Below, piece after piece: positions 1 to 11,067 of a DNA stretch of 64,000 nucleotides. The notes under the pieces were generated by a model that was given only the letters and a program-made list of their open reading frames with translations, had not been told where the DNA came from and ran no database searches. The DNA is taken from contig CM046876.1 of assembly GCA_025667525.1 (NCBI GenBank), positions 571,265,469 through 571,329,468 of the forward strand, read 5' to 3'. A program made the position numbers and the translations under genes. Origin of the DNA: Glebionis coronaria. Its lineage: Eukaryota > Streptophyta > Magnoliopsida > Asterales > Asteraceae. Positions within the stretch are counted from its first letter, which is position 1. Every line of letters starts with the position of its first letter.

Positions 1-3000
1 GATGAGAGTAATCTTTGGCACAGAAGATTAGGGCACATTAATTTTAAAAATATAAACAGACTTGTGAGACATGGTTTGGTTGATGGCTTGCCTGAAAAGA
101 CTTTCCACAATGACCACTCTTGTGTTTCATGCCTTAAAGGCAAACAACACAAGGTCTCATTTAAGTCTAATCATGTGCACTCTAGTTCTAAACCTCTTCA
201 CTTACTGCATATGGACTTGTTTGGTCCAACTAATATAGAAAGCTTAAATGGTAAATCTTATTGTTTTGTCATCACTGATGATTTTTCTAGATTTACTTGG
301 ACTTTCTTTTTAGCTTTGAAAAGTGACACTGCTGATACCTTGATTAACTTTATTACCCAGATAGAAAAGAAGTCTGGTAATGAGGTTAAGATATTTAGAA
401 GTGACAATGGTGGTGAGTTTAGAAATAAGTTGTTGGATGATTTTTGTGCCAAGAAATGGATTACTAGACAGTTTAGTGTAGCTAGAACCCCACAGCAAAA
501 TGGGGTAGCTGAGAGAAAGAATAGAACCCTCATAGAAGCAGCCAGGACTATGTTGGCTGATGCTCACTTTCTTATTGCTTTTTGGGCTGAGGCTGTGAAT
601 ACAACTTGTTATGTTCAGAATAGGGCATTAGTCAACAAGATTCATAACAAAATACCTTATGAGTTACTTTGGGGAAGGAAACCTAATATTGGTTTTCTTA
701 AACCTTTTGGATGTCATGTAGTTGTGTTGGATACTAGTGATGCCTTAGGTAAATTTAGTGCTAAAGGTGATGAAGGCTACTTCATGGGTTATTCCGTGCA
801 GAGTAGAGGATATAGAGTTTACCTTAAGAAAGAAAAACGTATACTTGAAAAGGTACATGTTAGCTTTTTAAAAAGTAAACCTAGTGATCCTGAAAGTGGT
901 CCAAATTGGTTATTTGACTTGGAACCTCTATCTAGGACTTTGAATTATATGCCTGTTACTAATCCAAACATTGTGAAGGTAACTTCAAATGTTGTGGAAG
1001 AACCAGTTGTTGATGTTTCAGGTACACAGGTTAATGAAGAGGTTGGATCACAAGCAAACAAATCAGCACCCATACTTGAGTATGTTACTATTCCCATATG
1101 GACAGATGCATTTGCTGCTGCCGCTGCTGCTGGAAAGGATAAAGGTGGTCCCCAAGTATCACCAGTTGACAACATGCATGATCTTTCAGGCGCTAACAAA
1201 GGAAAATCTTGCGCTGACAAGACAAATTCAGGCGTTGATGGCTCAAACGTTGACAGCCATGGTCCAGGCGTTGACAGCTCTTTTGACCATATTTTCTCTT
1301 CCAATAATTTTGAACAAGGTGAACCTTCAAACAGAAATGGAGAGGTTCATTCGGATGTTGATGGAAGAGATTCCGAAGAGGATATTAGTAACATGGAAGA
1401 TGAGATTCAGGACAACACACTTATTGAGGGAGGAGTGCTTACTTCTACAATCAAAAATCACCCTCCTTCTCTAATTATTAGTGATGTTATGACTCTTGTG
1501 CAAACTAGAAGATCTCATCAGAATCTTGGAGGATTTATTGCCAATATTCACAAGAAGGTTGATACCCCTCTTGTTCAAGCATGTTTGTTTGCCTGTTTTA
1601 TGTCACAACAAGAACCCAAGAAGATTTTTGATGCTCTCAAAGAACCAAGTTGGGTGGAAGCAATGCAAGATGAGCTTCACCAATTTGCTATCCAGGATGT
1701 TTGGGAGTTGGTTGATTGTCCCAGACATGTCAGACCTATTGGGACAAGATGATTCCTTAGGAATAAAAAGGATGAAAGAGGCATTGTGGTCAGAAACAAG
1801 GCACATTTAGTGGCTCAAGGATATACATAAGAGGAAGGGATAGACTATGAGGAGGTCTTTGCACCAGTTGCAAGGATTGAGGCTATAAGAATTTTTCTAG
1901 CTTATGCTTCCTGCATGGGCTTTACAGTCAATCAAATGGATGTGAAGAGTGCTTTACTCTATGGCACAATTGCAGAGGAGGTTTATGTAATGCAGCCTCC
2001 TGGTTTTGAAGATTCAGAACATCCAGACAAGGTGTATAGAGTCAAGAAAGCTATGTATGGACTTCATCAAGCCCCAAGAGCATGGTATGGCACATTGTCC
2101 ACCTATCTGGTGGAAAATAGATTCAAAAGGGGCACCATACACCAGACCTTATTTACAAAGAAGACTGGTAAGGATTTCTTACTTGTCCAGGTTTATATGG
2201 ATGATATCATCTTTGGCTCTTCAAGTCCAAAGATGAGTGAAGACTTTTCTAAGCTTATGACAGACACGTTCAAGATGAGTGCAATGGGGGAGATGAACTT
2301 CTTTCTAGGGTTACAAGTTCAGTAGAAAGAAGATGGTATCTTCATCTCTCAAGATAAATATATAGTAGAAATCTTGAAGAAGTTTGGCTTTTCTCCACAT
2401 GAGAAAATGGCTAGCACTCCTATGGATAGAGAACAGCCTTGGGGAAAAGTTGGAGATGGAAAAGAAGTGGATGTCAGGCACTATAGATCAATGATTGGTT
2501 CATTGATGTATCTCACAGCTTCAAGACCTGACATTATGTTTGCTGTGTGTGCCTGTGCACGCCATCAAGTGACTCCCAAATAGTGTCATCTTCATGCTGT
2601 CAAGAGGATCTTTAGATACCTTAGATGTTATCTAGACCTGGGATTATGGTATCCAAAAGATTCACCATTGGAGCTTATTGCATATTCAGACAGTGATTAT
2701 GGTGGTGACAAATTTGATAGAAAATCCACAACTGGTGGATGTCAGTTTCTTGGGAGTAGATTGATATCTTGGCAATGCAAGAAACAAACAGTGGTGGCCA
2801 ATTCTACAACTGAAGCAGAGTATGTTGCAGCAGCTGCTTGTTGTGGACAAGTCTTATGGATTCAGAACCAGCTGCTGGATTATGGGTATAATTTCATGCA
2901 TACCAAGATTTTTGTAGACAATAACAGTACTTTATGCATTATTAAAAATCCTATACATCACTCTAAAACAAAACACATAGAAATTAGGCATCATTTTATA

Positions 3001-3141
3001 AGAGATTGTTTTGAAAAAGGTTTAATACAACCAGATAGGGTTGACACAGAAGAGAATGTGTCTGATTTATTGACTAAACCTTTTGATACTAGAAGATTTC
3101 AATACTTGGTAACAAGTATTAGAATGATCAATCTTACTTAA
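1..3141 (+). pseudogene. pol: Sirevirus-1 pol: integrase, RT, RNase H (four stops)
   Basis: Frame 1 is open from the first base. Visible in order: the integrase zinc-binding (HHCC) region with WHRRLGH and a CxxC (about 16-150), the integrase core with HMDLFGP, FRSDNGGEF and PQQNGVAERKNR carrying the D, D and E catalytic residues (210-530), a variable linker rich in GVDS/NVDS motifs (about 1140-1290), RT with QMDVKSAL and [10 protein letters not shown] (1930-2220), and RNase H with SDSDYGGD and TTEAEY (2680-2825). The final stop is at 3139-3141. Four internal stops (1750 TGA, 1828 TAA, 2323 TAG, 2581 TAG) break it, with no frameshift at all. At least the first three fit C-to-T or G-to-A change of Trp or Gln codons, as expected from decay of methylated cytosines. 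Lineage assignment rests on the downstream env-like ORF as well as these motifs. Confidence 0.92.
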
Positions 3142-3485
3142 AATGTGTTTTGGGAACTTATTTGTAAAAGTATGTACAAGATATGCATTGTTATTGGTCT
3201 TTATGTGAAATTAGATTTTCCACTTTATTTGTCTAATGCTGACAAAGGTTATTTTAACGCTGATAAGTGTTATCGTGACGTTGTCAGCAGCATGTTAGTT
3301 TTGTGGTTTTTGATCTAATTGTGCAGGCGTTGTTAGCATTGTACCATTGGATACAGAGTTGCTTATGGATCCTTGGAGCATTATTGGAGCATGTTTCAAT
3401 TTATGGATGATGGTTGGAATTTTATATTCCTATCTTGACATAAATTTTTATTTACATGCATCATATTTGGCAACTTCTGTATCAT

Positions 3486-3499
3486 AGTTTAAGGGGAGG
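3486..3499 (+). other. PPT-like purine run inside Sirevirus-1
   Basis: AGTTTAAGGGGAGG closely matches the genuine polypurine tract before the 3' LTR (AGTTTAGGGGAGGA, 7427-7440), but it sits 4 kb upstream, in the spacer after RNase H. It could be an internal second-strand priming site or a relic of an older 3' end. No LTR start (TGTTGGGA) follows it. Confidence 0.45.
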
Positions 3500-4189
3500 T
3501 TTAGGAATCCTTTAGGACTTTTTGGGTATTCTTATAATACTCTTATCACAATTCTAGATTGTGTCCACTGGTGAGTATGAGTTAGTTTACTATCTCATGA
3601 GGCACTGTAGCATGCAAAGTTGATATACTATGCATGCTGCCAAGACCTTTTGGCCTAGAATTAGATGTGGTCTGTTGGGAGACTTGGGTATGATTTATAT
3701 TGGGCTTACCTGGGAGTTACAAGGGATTTTATGAGATAACTTAACTGTTAAGAACCTTGGTTAGTAAGGGACACTAGAGGACTGTTATGTCTATCTTGCA
3801 TAAGCAAGTGTGCATGATTGGACAGTGCTTGCCACCCTATGGTAATTTTTAGTTTATAGGTTATCTTCACTAGGATAAATTACTTTGTTAAGGTCCTTTT
3901 TCATTTTTGTTATTTTTATTTTTGGACGTTGACAGATATTTTCCAAGCGTTGTTGTGACCAATTTAGACGTTGACATGGCTTTTACCAACGTTGACAAGA
4001 ATATAGCCGTTGGGCGTTGATGGGTTATTTTTGACCGTTGACACTCATTGGGTCCTACCCAGTTGTTATTTTTGACGAAAATTAGGGCCATAATTTTGGG
4101 AGTTGATAACTTTTAATTAATGCACAAGATAACTTATTTTCTTTTCAATATTTTCATCATTATATTTTGAAAATACTTGCCTCATTTTT

Positions 4190-4250
4190 GACCAATCACA
4201 TGTGCCTATCACTCCTATATATTTGGCTCCTACTTTTTAAACAGGGTACT
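4190..4250 (+). promoter_or_regulatory. Candidate promoter or splice acceptor for the env-like ORF
   Basis: ACCAATCAC (4191-4199) is followed by CTATATATTT (4215-4224) and, about 25 bases on, by a pyrimidine-rich stretch ending in AAACAG (4239-4244). The first two resemble a CAAT box and TATA box at normal spacing, placing a start near 4245-4255 and a leader of about 75 bases before the ATG at 4325. The last could instead be a 3' splice site for a spliced env-like mRNA. Both readings are inference from sequence only. Confidence 0.4.
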
Positions 4251-4324
4251 CTCAAATTCTTGTCTAACAAATTTTCTCCTATAATTCATCTTTTACAATC
4301 TCTCAGAAACAGCTTTCTACATCA

Positions 4325-7300
4325 ATGGCGCCTAAGTTTAAACCAAGTGACTTGGTATTGGGATTCAGAAGTCATCATAATATGATTGCTTATTTGGAGG
4401 CTGATGATGCTCTGTTTCCTCAATACACCCAGATGGTGGCGTATTTGAATGCATCTCTACTTACGTATGCACTTTCTCATGCTCTTCTTATCCATGTCAC
4501 TCATATTAAACAGTTTTGGAACACTGTTAGTTCTCAACACTTAATAAGGTGACTACATTAACAGCTATTGTTCATGGGCGTTCTTGGGTGGTTACTGAAG
4601 CCTTGGTTCGCCAGGCTTTGCATCTTAATGATGCAGATGGTATAACCACTCTACCCATTAATGAGATAGAACAAGGACTTCAAGCTTTGGGATATCCTTT
4701 CCCTGAAGAGGGTACTTTAAATAAATATCATAAACAAGAATTCCCCCTAGCTTGGAAGTACTTAATACATGTCATCCTTCAATGTTTGAGTCCCAAATGT
4801 ACTGCACATACTGAAATTAACAAATCAATTGCTAGTGCAATTGTGTGTATTACAAATGGGCAAAAGTATAATTTTTCTAAACTGATTTTTGATGGCATGT
4901 GTAAAAACAACGGTAATAAGATGACTTTGGCTTACCCAGGATTTTTACAAATGATTTTTGATGAGCAAAGGTACTGCACAAGGGATCATGATGATTTTTA
5001 TGCGATCCCTGTGCAAAAGAAAGCTATTTTTAGTAAGATGAACTCACCCCCTCACAGAGACTTACCCCTTACCCAAGCCATGCTTGCTGTTATTACAGCA
5101 GCACAACCTCAACCTGACCCACAACCTTTGCCTGACCCATTACCTTCACCTCAACACATGGAACTTGACCAAGATCCCTTCAATGCTGACACATTAAATG
5201 TTGGCGTTGACATTTCAAATCCAGACGTTGACACCTTTCTATCACAGACCCAAACACCCCTTAACCTTCAAAATACCACCCAATCCACATCATCTTCTCC
5301 ACCCCCAGACTATAGGATGGAAAAACGCCAAAGGACTATTGGAGTGTTCTCCTCTGGTGGTCCTAGCCATGTTGTAGAGAGGACCACCACCAGAAGTGTG
5401 GTTGGTGATATGGATGAGGCTAGGACTATTGGTGCTCGCTTAGATGCAGGCCAAGCCAGTCCTAACATCTTTAAGACCTCATCCATGCCCCATGACTCTA
5501 CTTTGGGAGGTCAAATACCCATTCTAGAGGAGGGTAGATTGGAACCATACACAATGTTGGAATTAACGGCTGTCTGCATTAGCTTGCAAAAGCAAAATGC
5601 ATACCTGGTACAAACAGTCAGTACACAAGGCCTTGAACTCAAGCAATTAAGGGAGAGGATTGTTCTTTTGGAGGATGCTAACAATAGGCGTGGAATGGAG
5701 GATTCTTCCAAAGGGGAGGATGAGCAGGTACATGTGAGTGACAAAGGCTCACATGATGGAGAATCTTTGGGTGTTGCTGAAGCCCTTACTGAATTGAAGA
5801 AGCAACCAGGTTTTGATGCATCTTTGGTTACTCCTACAAACTTGAACTTGTCCTTTACAGCAATGATGAAGCAGTTTATAAGAGGCGCTGAGAAGAGTAA
5901 GGTGAGCGTTGACAAGCAGATTTTGGACGCTGACACACCAAGCGCTGACAAGAGCAAGTTGGGCGCTGACACACAAGATTTGAACGTTGACAGATCTGCA
6001 GATATGGTTGATGTATTCCAGTCATCAGCTATCATCAAGGAAGTGTCTTCACAGGTACCATCATCATCTTTACCCATCATTGATCCATTAGATAAGGGTA
6101 AAGGAATCATGGTAGAAACAGAAGTTCCAAAGGATGTAGCACAAGTAGAGTTTGATTCAAAGTTGGCTGCACAACTTATGGAACAAGAAAAGAAGAAGAT
6201 TGGTGAATCAACATTTGTAATTACTTTTGAGGAACAAGAAGGAAGTGATGATGAAAGTTCAGATTCAAGTGTTATGATAATTGAACAAATAGAAAGACTT
6301 GAATATGGTGATGAGTTGGCAAGGGAGAAACTTAGAGAGTTAAAGTTGCAGGTATATTATGATATGCCAAAAGTTGCTCAGATGTACCATGCTTGAGAAG
6401 ATAAGGTTATGGAGAATCCAGATATGATAATTTCAGATCAAATTTGGGGATTGGAGATTCTTCTAAGAGTTCAAAGAGATTGCAAGGTAATTCTGAAGCA
6501 TAAGGCTAGCAATGTTTTCTCACTGCTAAAGAGAGATAGAAGGGAGCTTTATTACATGTTGCTCAGATGTCATCAAACAGGATGGACCTTTCAGAAAATG
6601 CAGGGATTATCCTTTGAAGAATTGGAGTATAAGGCTTATCCTATTTGGGCAACAGTGCAAGAAATGAACACTATCAGACTTCTCTCAGATGAAAGGAGAG
6701 AAAAACTTGCAGAAGAGATGGAGATTTAAAAGGCTATGATTGTTCCAAGGCCTTTGAAGAAGGGAGTTCCACTTGAGTTCCCTAAAGATTTGGACAAAAT
6801 GAATCCCAGTGAAGCTGTTATAAGAAGGAGCATTAAGCTCTCACCCATGGAAGCTTCAGATATGGTACAAGTGTTACCTCTTGATGCCAGAAACCCTATC
6901 ATTATCTATGAAGAAGATGCAAGTGGGTTTTGGATGATTGGCAGATATGGGAAAGAGGTACACACATTTACTACTCTTATATCTCTCTTTGCAAGTATGG
7001 ATAGGGAGGACTTGGCAGACCTTTGGAGGTTATTGCTGGCAAAGTATGAGACTAAAGCACCTACTTTAGTCAATGGAATAAAACTTTGGTCAACATTCAA
7101 GAGAATGTGTGCACCAGAAGAAGAAGATCATGTTTGGAAGGATCTTGAGGATGATATCAGTGGACTTCAATGGCGTTTGTATTCAGCTGCTGGTGTGTAT
7201 TATTTGAGTTCTACAAAGTTTTCTGAATATCTTCTTGTGGATGCTGAGTATCCCATGTCCAAAGAAGTTTTTGAAAAGATGAAGACAACACAGCTGGAGA

Positions 7301-7389
7301 TTGACTACTCAAGTGACGTGGCCAAAGATTTGATTAGGCATGTTTATTACCAATATGATAAGATTTGTAAGAATCCTCCTAGTTCTTAG
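4325..7389 (+). pseudogene. Sirevirus env-like ORF (one frameshift, two stops)
   Basis: A long ORF between pol and the 3' LTR, about 1020 codons before decay. The start ATG at 4325 begins MAPKFKPSDLVLG. A frameshift near 4545 moves it to the frame that runs to 7389, with stops at 6394 (TGA) and 6727 (TAA). The N-terminal third is compact and contains FDGM and WKYLIH motifs that I recognise from the extra protein of Asteraceae Sireviruses. The middle (about 5080-6060) is Pro/Ser/Asp-rich and low complexity, holds many VD/AD repeats encoded by GTTGACA-type units, and includes a probable coiled coil (about 5550-5690). The C-terminal part (6736-7389) is again globular-looking. I see no signal peptide or clear membrane segment, so env-like describes position only; function is unknown. 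Database entries that call such proteins synaptobrevin/longin-like should not be taken as evidence of function. Confidence 0.8.
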
Positions 7390-7426
7390 TTTTTATTCAG
7401 AAACTTGATTGCTAGAGTAGATATCA

Positions 7427-7441
7427 AGTTTAGGGGAGGAT
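7427..7441 (+). other. Polypurine tract of Sirevirus-1
   Basis: AGTTTAGGGGAGGA lies directly before the LTR start TGTTGGGA. It is the expected primer for plus-strand synthesis. The same sequence is found on the minus strand beside the Sirevirus-2 LTR (about 63791-63806). Confidence 0.9.
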
Positions 7442-7954
7442 TGTTGGGAATAAAATGTAGCCAGTACACTTGGACGCTGACAAGAGGAATTGGGACGTTG
7501 ATAAGAAGAAAACAAGCGTTGACAGAACAAGCGTTGACAGGAAGTTTTCAAGCGTTGATAGGATGAAGTCAAGAACTGATAGAAGACTTAGTCTACAAGT
7601 ATTATGTTTCTAGTTTGTTTCTAGTAAAGATATGATCAACAATGTATTTTCTATGTTTATCTTTACCTATAATAGCTGATACGTAGACTTTTGTACAAGG
7701 CTTCTTAGTCTATAAAAGGAGACCTTTAGGTTTTGTTCCAAATAAGTTTATATACGCTTAACACTTTCATTGTACGCAAGTTTGTTCTAATCAATCAAGT
7801 GAAAGTTTGGTTTTACACTGTTTGTGTGTTCTTGTTTGAGTATTAATTCCGCATAATACTTAAATCGTCTTATACACAACAAAGTTTCTCTACGTGTTTA
7901 ACTTGATTTAATCTCGTTTACACAAGCTAAATCGATCTAAGTTTGGGATCAACA
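7442..7954 (+). repeat. 3' LTR of Sirevirus-1 (513 bp)
   Basis: It begins TGTTGGGAATA and ends GGGATCAACA, bounded on the left by the polypurine tract. A reverse-complement copy, 502 bp, is at 63290-63791 with the same ends. U3 holds five spaced GTTGACA-type units and a TATA box; U5 is T-rich. Confidence 0.93.
7470..7720 (+). promoter_or_regulatory. Sirevirus LTR promoter: repeated TTGAC units plus TATA box
   Basis: Units GACGCTGACA, GACGTTGATA, AGCGTTGACA (twice) and AGCGTTGATA lie about 17-30 bases apart at 7470-7565. TATAAAAG follows at 7711-7718. The same cluster and TATA box occur in the Sirevirus-2 LTR (63655-63775 and about 63530 on the minus strand). Four of the five contain the TTGA/TGAC core of WRKY-factor W-boxes, so a stress-responsive enhancer is a reasonable guess. 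Confidence 0.6.
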
Positions 7955-8183
7955 GATCCAAGATATGGGTATCCTTGGATTAGGTGTTACTTGTGTAAAT
8001 CCAAATTTTGTTAATACTTGGATATTATGTTAGACTCATAGATCTAAGTTGTGTGTATACTTAGATCTATATGGTTTATGTGTTACAAAACCCAAGGTTT
8101 GTTATGTTGGGCTATAAAACATAACTAGTGGAGTCATGGGTGTAGATTGGTTCTACCTAAGATTAGAACTCGCCATCTAGCCT
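7955..8183. other. Left part of an older copia-like LTR remnant
   Basis: These 229 bases are the sequence into which Gypsy-1 inserted. They continue at 19291 beyond the AGCCT duplication. The last about 45 bases (GATTGGTTCTACCTAAGATT and following) are repeated in diverged form at about 19323-19365. No ORF. Sirevirus-1 joins at 7954. Confidence 0.5.
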
Positions 8184-8974
8184 TGTAAAACCCGCATGAT
8201 TTTCCCATGAATAGTACCCTTATGATAGTACGTACATGATTAGAACTTTCCTTTTATAGCACGTTTACGTTTCATGAACAAAAATTACAAGTATTACGTA
8301 CGTGTTATATTATGATTAGTATTTATTACGTATTAACACACGATAATTATTTCAATAATAATTATAATCACGAACACACGAACATGAAATCATGAACGCA
8401 AATTAATCACGAGCTTAGTATTACGTATGTATGTATATTTATTACGATCACGAATAAATATATTAAGTCACGAACGATAATAAATTAAATTACGTAAAAC
8501 ACGAACACGAGAACACACTTATTATTTAGACACGGAAATGTTCGGGTTACCCCCATGTGGGCCCCTACCCGCGGACACAACAAGAGAAAAGGGCCAAGTC
8601 CATTAAATGTTTACTAAACAAGGATTAAGGGAAATATTATATTCATAATAACAAGATTTAGAAAATAACTAAAAACCCTAAAAATCTTTTTCCTTCTTTT
8701 AGCTCTTTGGCCGCCGGGTTACACACACACCAAGGGGTGTTTCGATTGATTTTGGTGTTCGATTATTGCAAGGATCGTTGGTGTGTTCATCCTCTTTGAT
8801 TCACGTGATCGGTATAAACCCTAACCTCTTTTCTTTTATGTTTTTGATTTATAAATCACATGAAATCATGAATGTTTTTAATAACTAATTAAAAACAAAT
8901 AAACATATGCTAATTAAACATGGGTGTAAGATTTTTTAATGGTTAAGGGGTGTTTGTCTTGTGGCCGACGCATA

Positions 8975-9094
8975 ACCGAGCCCCAAGGGGGTCTCAGTTT
9001 GATTTTCTTGCACCAACCGAGACCTCATGGTCTCAGTGTGGTGGTGGTTTGTCACGGCAGCAGGGAAAAAGGGATACCCCGACCTCGGTCGGGG
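8975..9094. repeat. Cluster of three GC-rich hairpins in Gypsy-1 5' LTR
   Basis: The palindromes are ACCGAGCCCC / GGGGGTCTCAGT (8975-8998, imperfect), ACCGAGACC / GGTCTCAGT (9016-9038; perfect in the 3' LTR copy at about 17200-17222), and CCCCGACC / GGTCGGGG with a two-base loop (9077-9094, perfect). The same stem theme recurs in the Gypsy-2 and Gypsy-3 LTRs. Confidence 0.75.
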
Positions 9095-9722
9095 CATGAT
9101 GGTGCATTTGGGTCCGGTTCACGGGTTAAAACACGGGTCCAGTTCACACATGTTAGATTAAAACACGGTCCGGTTCATGAGTTATATTTACAAGGTTAAA
9201 TATTTTTCCAAGTTATATTTTTTTACAAGACTTAAATTAAATTAATTAAAGACATGAACATGATTAATTTAATTTACATGACTTAGGTTATTAATTTTAT
9301 TATTAATACATGAATTTTAACCTAAGTATTTATCATTTAATTAGACTATATAATTAATTAATTATTAAAATCATGACCTATAATTAATTAATTTACATGA
9401 CTTAGGTTATATTATTATAGATAATAATACATGTTTTAACCTAAGTATTTTTACCTTTATTTAATTAAACCATGTTAGATTTAATTAAATACTTAAACCT
9501 ATAGTTTATTTAACTCACATGAAATAATTAATAAACTATACTATTAATTACATGACTTAGAATATTAATCAGTAAACACTTAAGCTTATATAATTAGCTT
9601 AATTATCCAGCTTATATCTAATTATGGAAACTTTCTATTTTTAGAAACTTATTTAATTAAGGCAGCTAATCTATTTATGGAAACTTTCTATTTTTAGAAA
9701 CTTATCTATTTTAAGCAGTAAA

Positions 9723-9795
9723 TCTATTTTTGGAAACTTTCAACTTTTGGTAACTTTCTATTTTTGGAAACTTTCTATTTTAGGAAACCTGCTAT
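9723..9795. repeat. 17 bp tandem repeat, four units, Gypsy-1 5' LTR
   Basis: The unit is TCTATTTTTGGAAACTT. Four units are contiguous here; related scattered units start at about 9625. The 3' LTR has seven contiguous units (17907-18024). Confidence 0.85.
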
Positions 9796-11054
9796 TTTTA
9801 GAAAGTTACTTATTATTACATAACAAGTATAATAATACATGAAATATAAGTAATACTTAATTAGAATAGACAGAATATATGATAAACACAGTATAAAGCT
9901 TAAATCAGTAAAACATGACATGAACATATAAAACAAGCTAAGACACGATATAAAACCAGTACGTACTCAGTAATCAGATACTTATACACGTATGTATTTA
10001 TGTAGCATTAGTGATACCGAAGTAGGACTCCCTTCCGTTCGTCTTCTTCGTTCACTGGACACAAGCTATGGATTCTCCGTCCTTTCAGTATGGACATTCT
10101 TCCTTATTAGGATTTCCCGTATGCAGCCAACTGTTTTCCCCAGTATATGTTTTATATGTTTTTGAATTGCTTATGTTTAAATTAGAATACCTAAAGCCAT
10201 ATACATGCATGACCAATTTCACCTAGTTATGGAGGCACCATAACCATAACACTGGAGGCACCAGTGTTATGACTTCACCACGGCGGAGTGATAGCTCGTG
10301 GCGTCCCTTTCAGCTTTTGGCCATATTATTATTATCAGGTGGGGCGTATGGGTGCATCCTAGTTTACATGTTTTTAGCAGATTATTCAGTGTGAATGTGG
10401 TGTGTGCCTTGCATGCTTCACAAGGAGCTGATCCCTCCTACCCAAAACTAGTATGTTAAATTAGAGGCAGCCCCTCTAATTTGCATGACGTGGTCACCCC
10501 TCCAAGTATTCATGCACGTTGATATTTCATGACCTATATTGGCTAATGGTAAATATGTTAAACAGTTTTTACAAGATAAACATAAGGCTTTTCAAACTAT
10601 AAAACCAGTTTTACTAAGATATAACCAGGTTATCCAGGACTTAGTCTTTTCCGTTGCTTAATGTTTATATGCTTATATTAATCATGCAATACTTGTATAT
10701 CCGTGCACTGAGCGTATTGCTCAGCTGTTTTCTTTTTCATATTCCCAAAACGGCAGGTACTCAGGGACGCTCGTAGACTTTAAGCGTACGTGCATATGGA
10801 TTGGAAGCTTCCTAGCCTTCTTTACTTTATGCATTTCCTTATACTTTGATACTCATTTCCATGGACATTGTTTAGTCCTTTCATTTATAGTACTTATGTT
10901 TGTGTGTGATGAGTTCTACTTTTGGGGTACCGATGTTTGATTCTGGTATTTCCTTTATGGTCATGTAATGTTTAGACATTTATCCTTGTATGCTTTGATG
11001 ACACGCCATAATCACGCGTGACATTCCATTTATCAAAATGGGGTGTTACAATTA

Positions 11055-11067
11055 TGGTATCAGAGCC
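11055..11067 (+). other. Primer binding site (tRNA-iMet) of Gypsy-1
   Basis: TGGTATCAGAGCC, four bases after the LTR end, is complementary to the 3' end of plant initiator tRNA-Met. Confidence 0.93.

Larger units (their letters stand above)
3142..4324 (+). other. Sirevirus-1 spacer between pol and env-like ORF
   Basis: About 1.2 kb with no convincing ORF. It holds two clusters of the GCGTTGACA-like motif (about 3235-3335 and 3925-4050), a polypurine-tract-like run at 3486-3499, and a CAAT/TATA-like arrangement just before the env-like ORF. The rest is AT-rich and I recognise nothing else in it. Confidence 0.7.
1..7954 (+). mobile_element. Sirevirus-1, Ty1/copia element, 5' end outside the window
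   Basis: Right-hand 8 kb of a Ty1/copia retrotransposon. The order is integrase, reverse transcriptase and RNase H, then a 1.2 kb spacer, a large extra ORF, a polypurine tract and a 3' LTR. Copia pol followed by a long env-like ORF is the hallmark of the Sirevirus (SIRE/Maximus) lineage. The 5' LTR, primer site, gag and protease lie to the left of the window. The base after the 3' LTR starts GATCC (7955-7959), the expected right copy of a 5 bp target duplication that cannot be verified here. A second member of the same family lies on the minus strand at the right edge of the window (63290-64000). The copy is dead: pol has four in-frame stops and the env-like ORF has one frameshift and two stops. 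Confidence 0.9.
8184..11050 (+). repeat. 5' LTR of Gypsy-1 (2867 bp)
   Basis: It starts TGTAAAACCCGCATG and ends GGGGTGTTACA, directly followed by the primer site. It contains a palindromic ACACACCAAGGGGTGTTT element (8725-8742), CCGAGACC-type hairpins (8975-9094), long AT-rich runs, and four units of a 17 bp repeat (about 9723-9789). An 86-codon ORF at 8939-9199 has no recognisable product and is shared with the 3' LTR simply because the LTRs are copies. Confidence 0.95.

Noticed and set aside
8939..9199. 86-codon ORF found again at 17123-17383
   Set aside because: It lies in both LTRs of Gypsy-1, so the second copy comes from replication, not selection. No recognisable motif, and it crosses hairpins.
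9300..9560. AT-rich palindromic stretches as matrix attachment or origin
   Set aside because: Low-complexity TTAATTAA-rich LTR sequence; nothing specific beyond composition.
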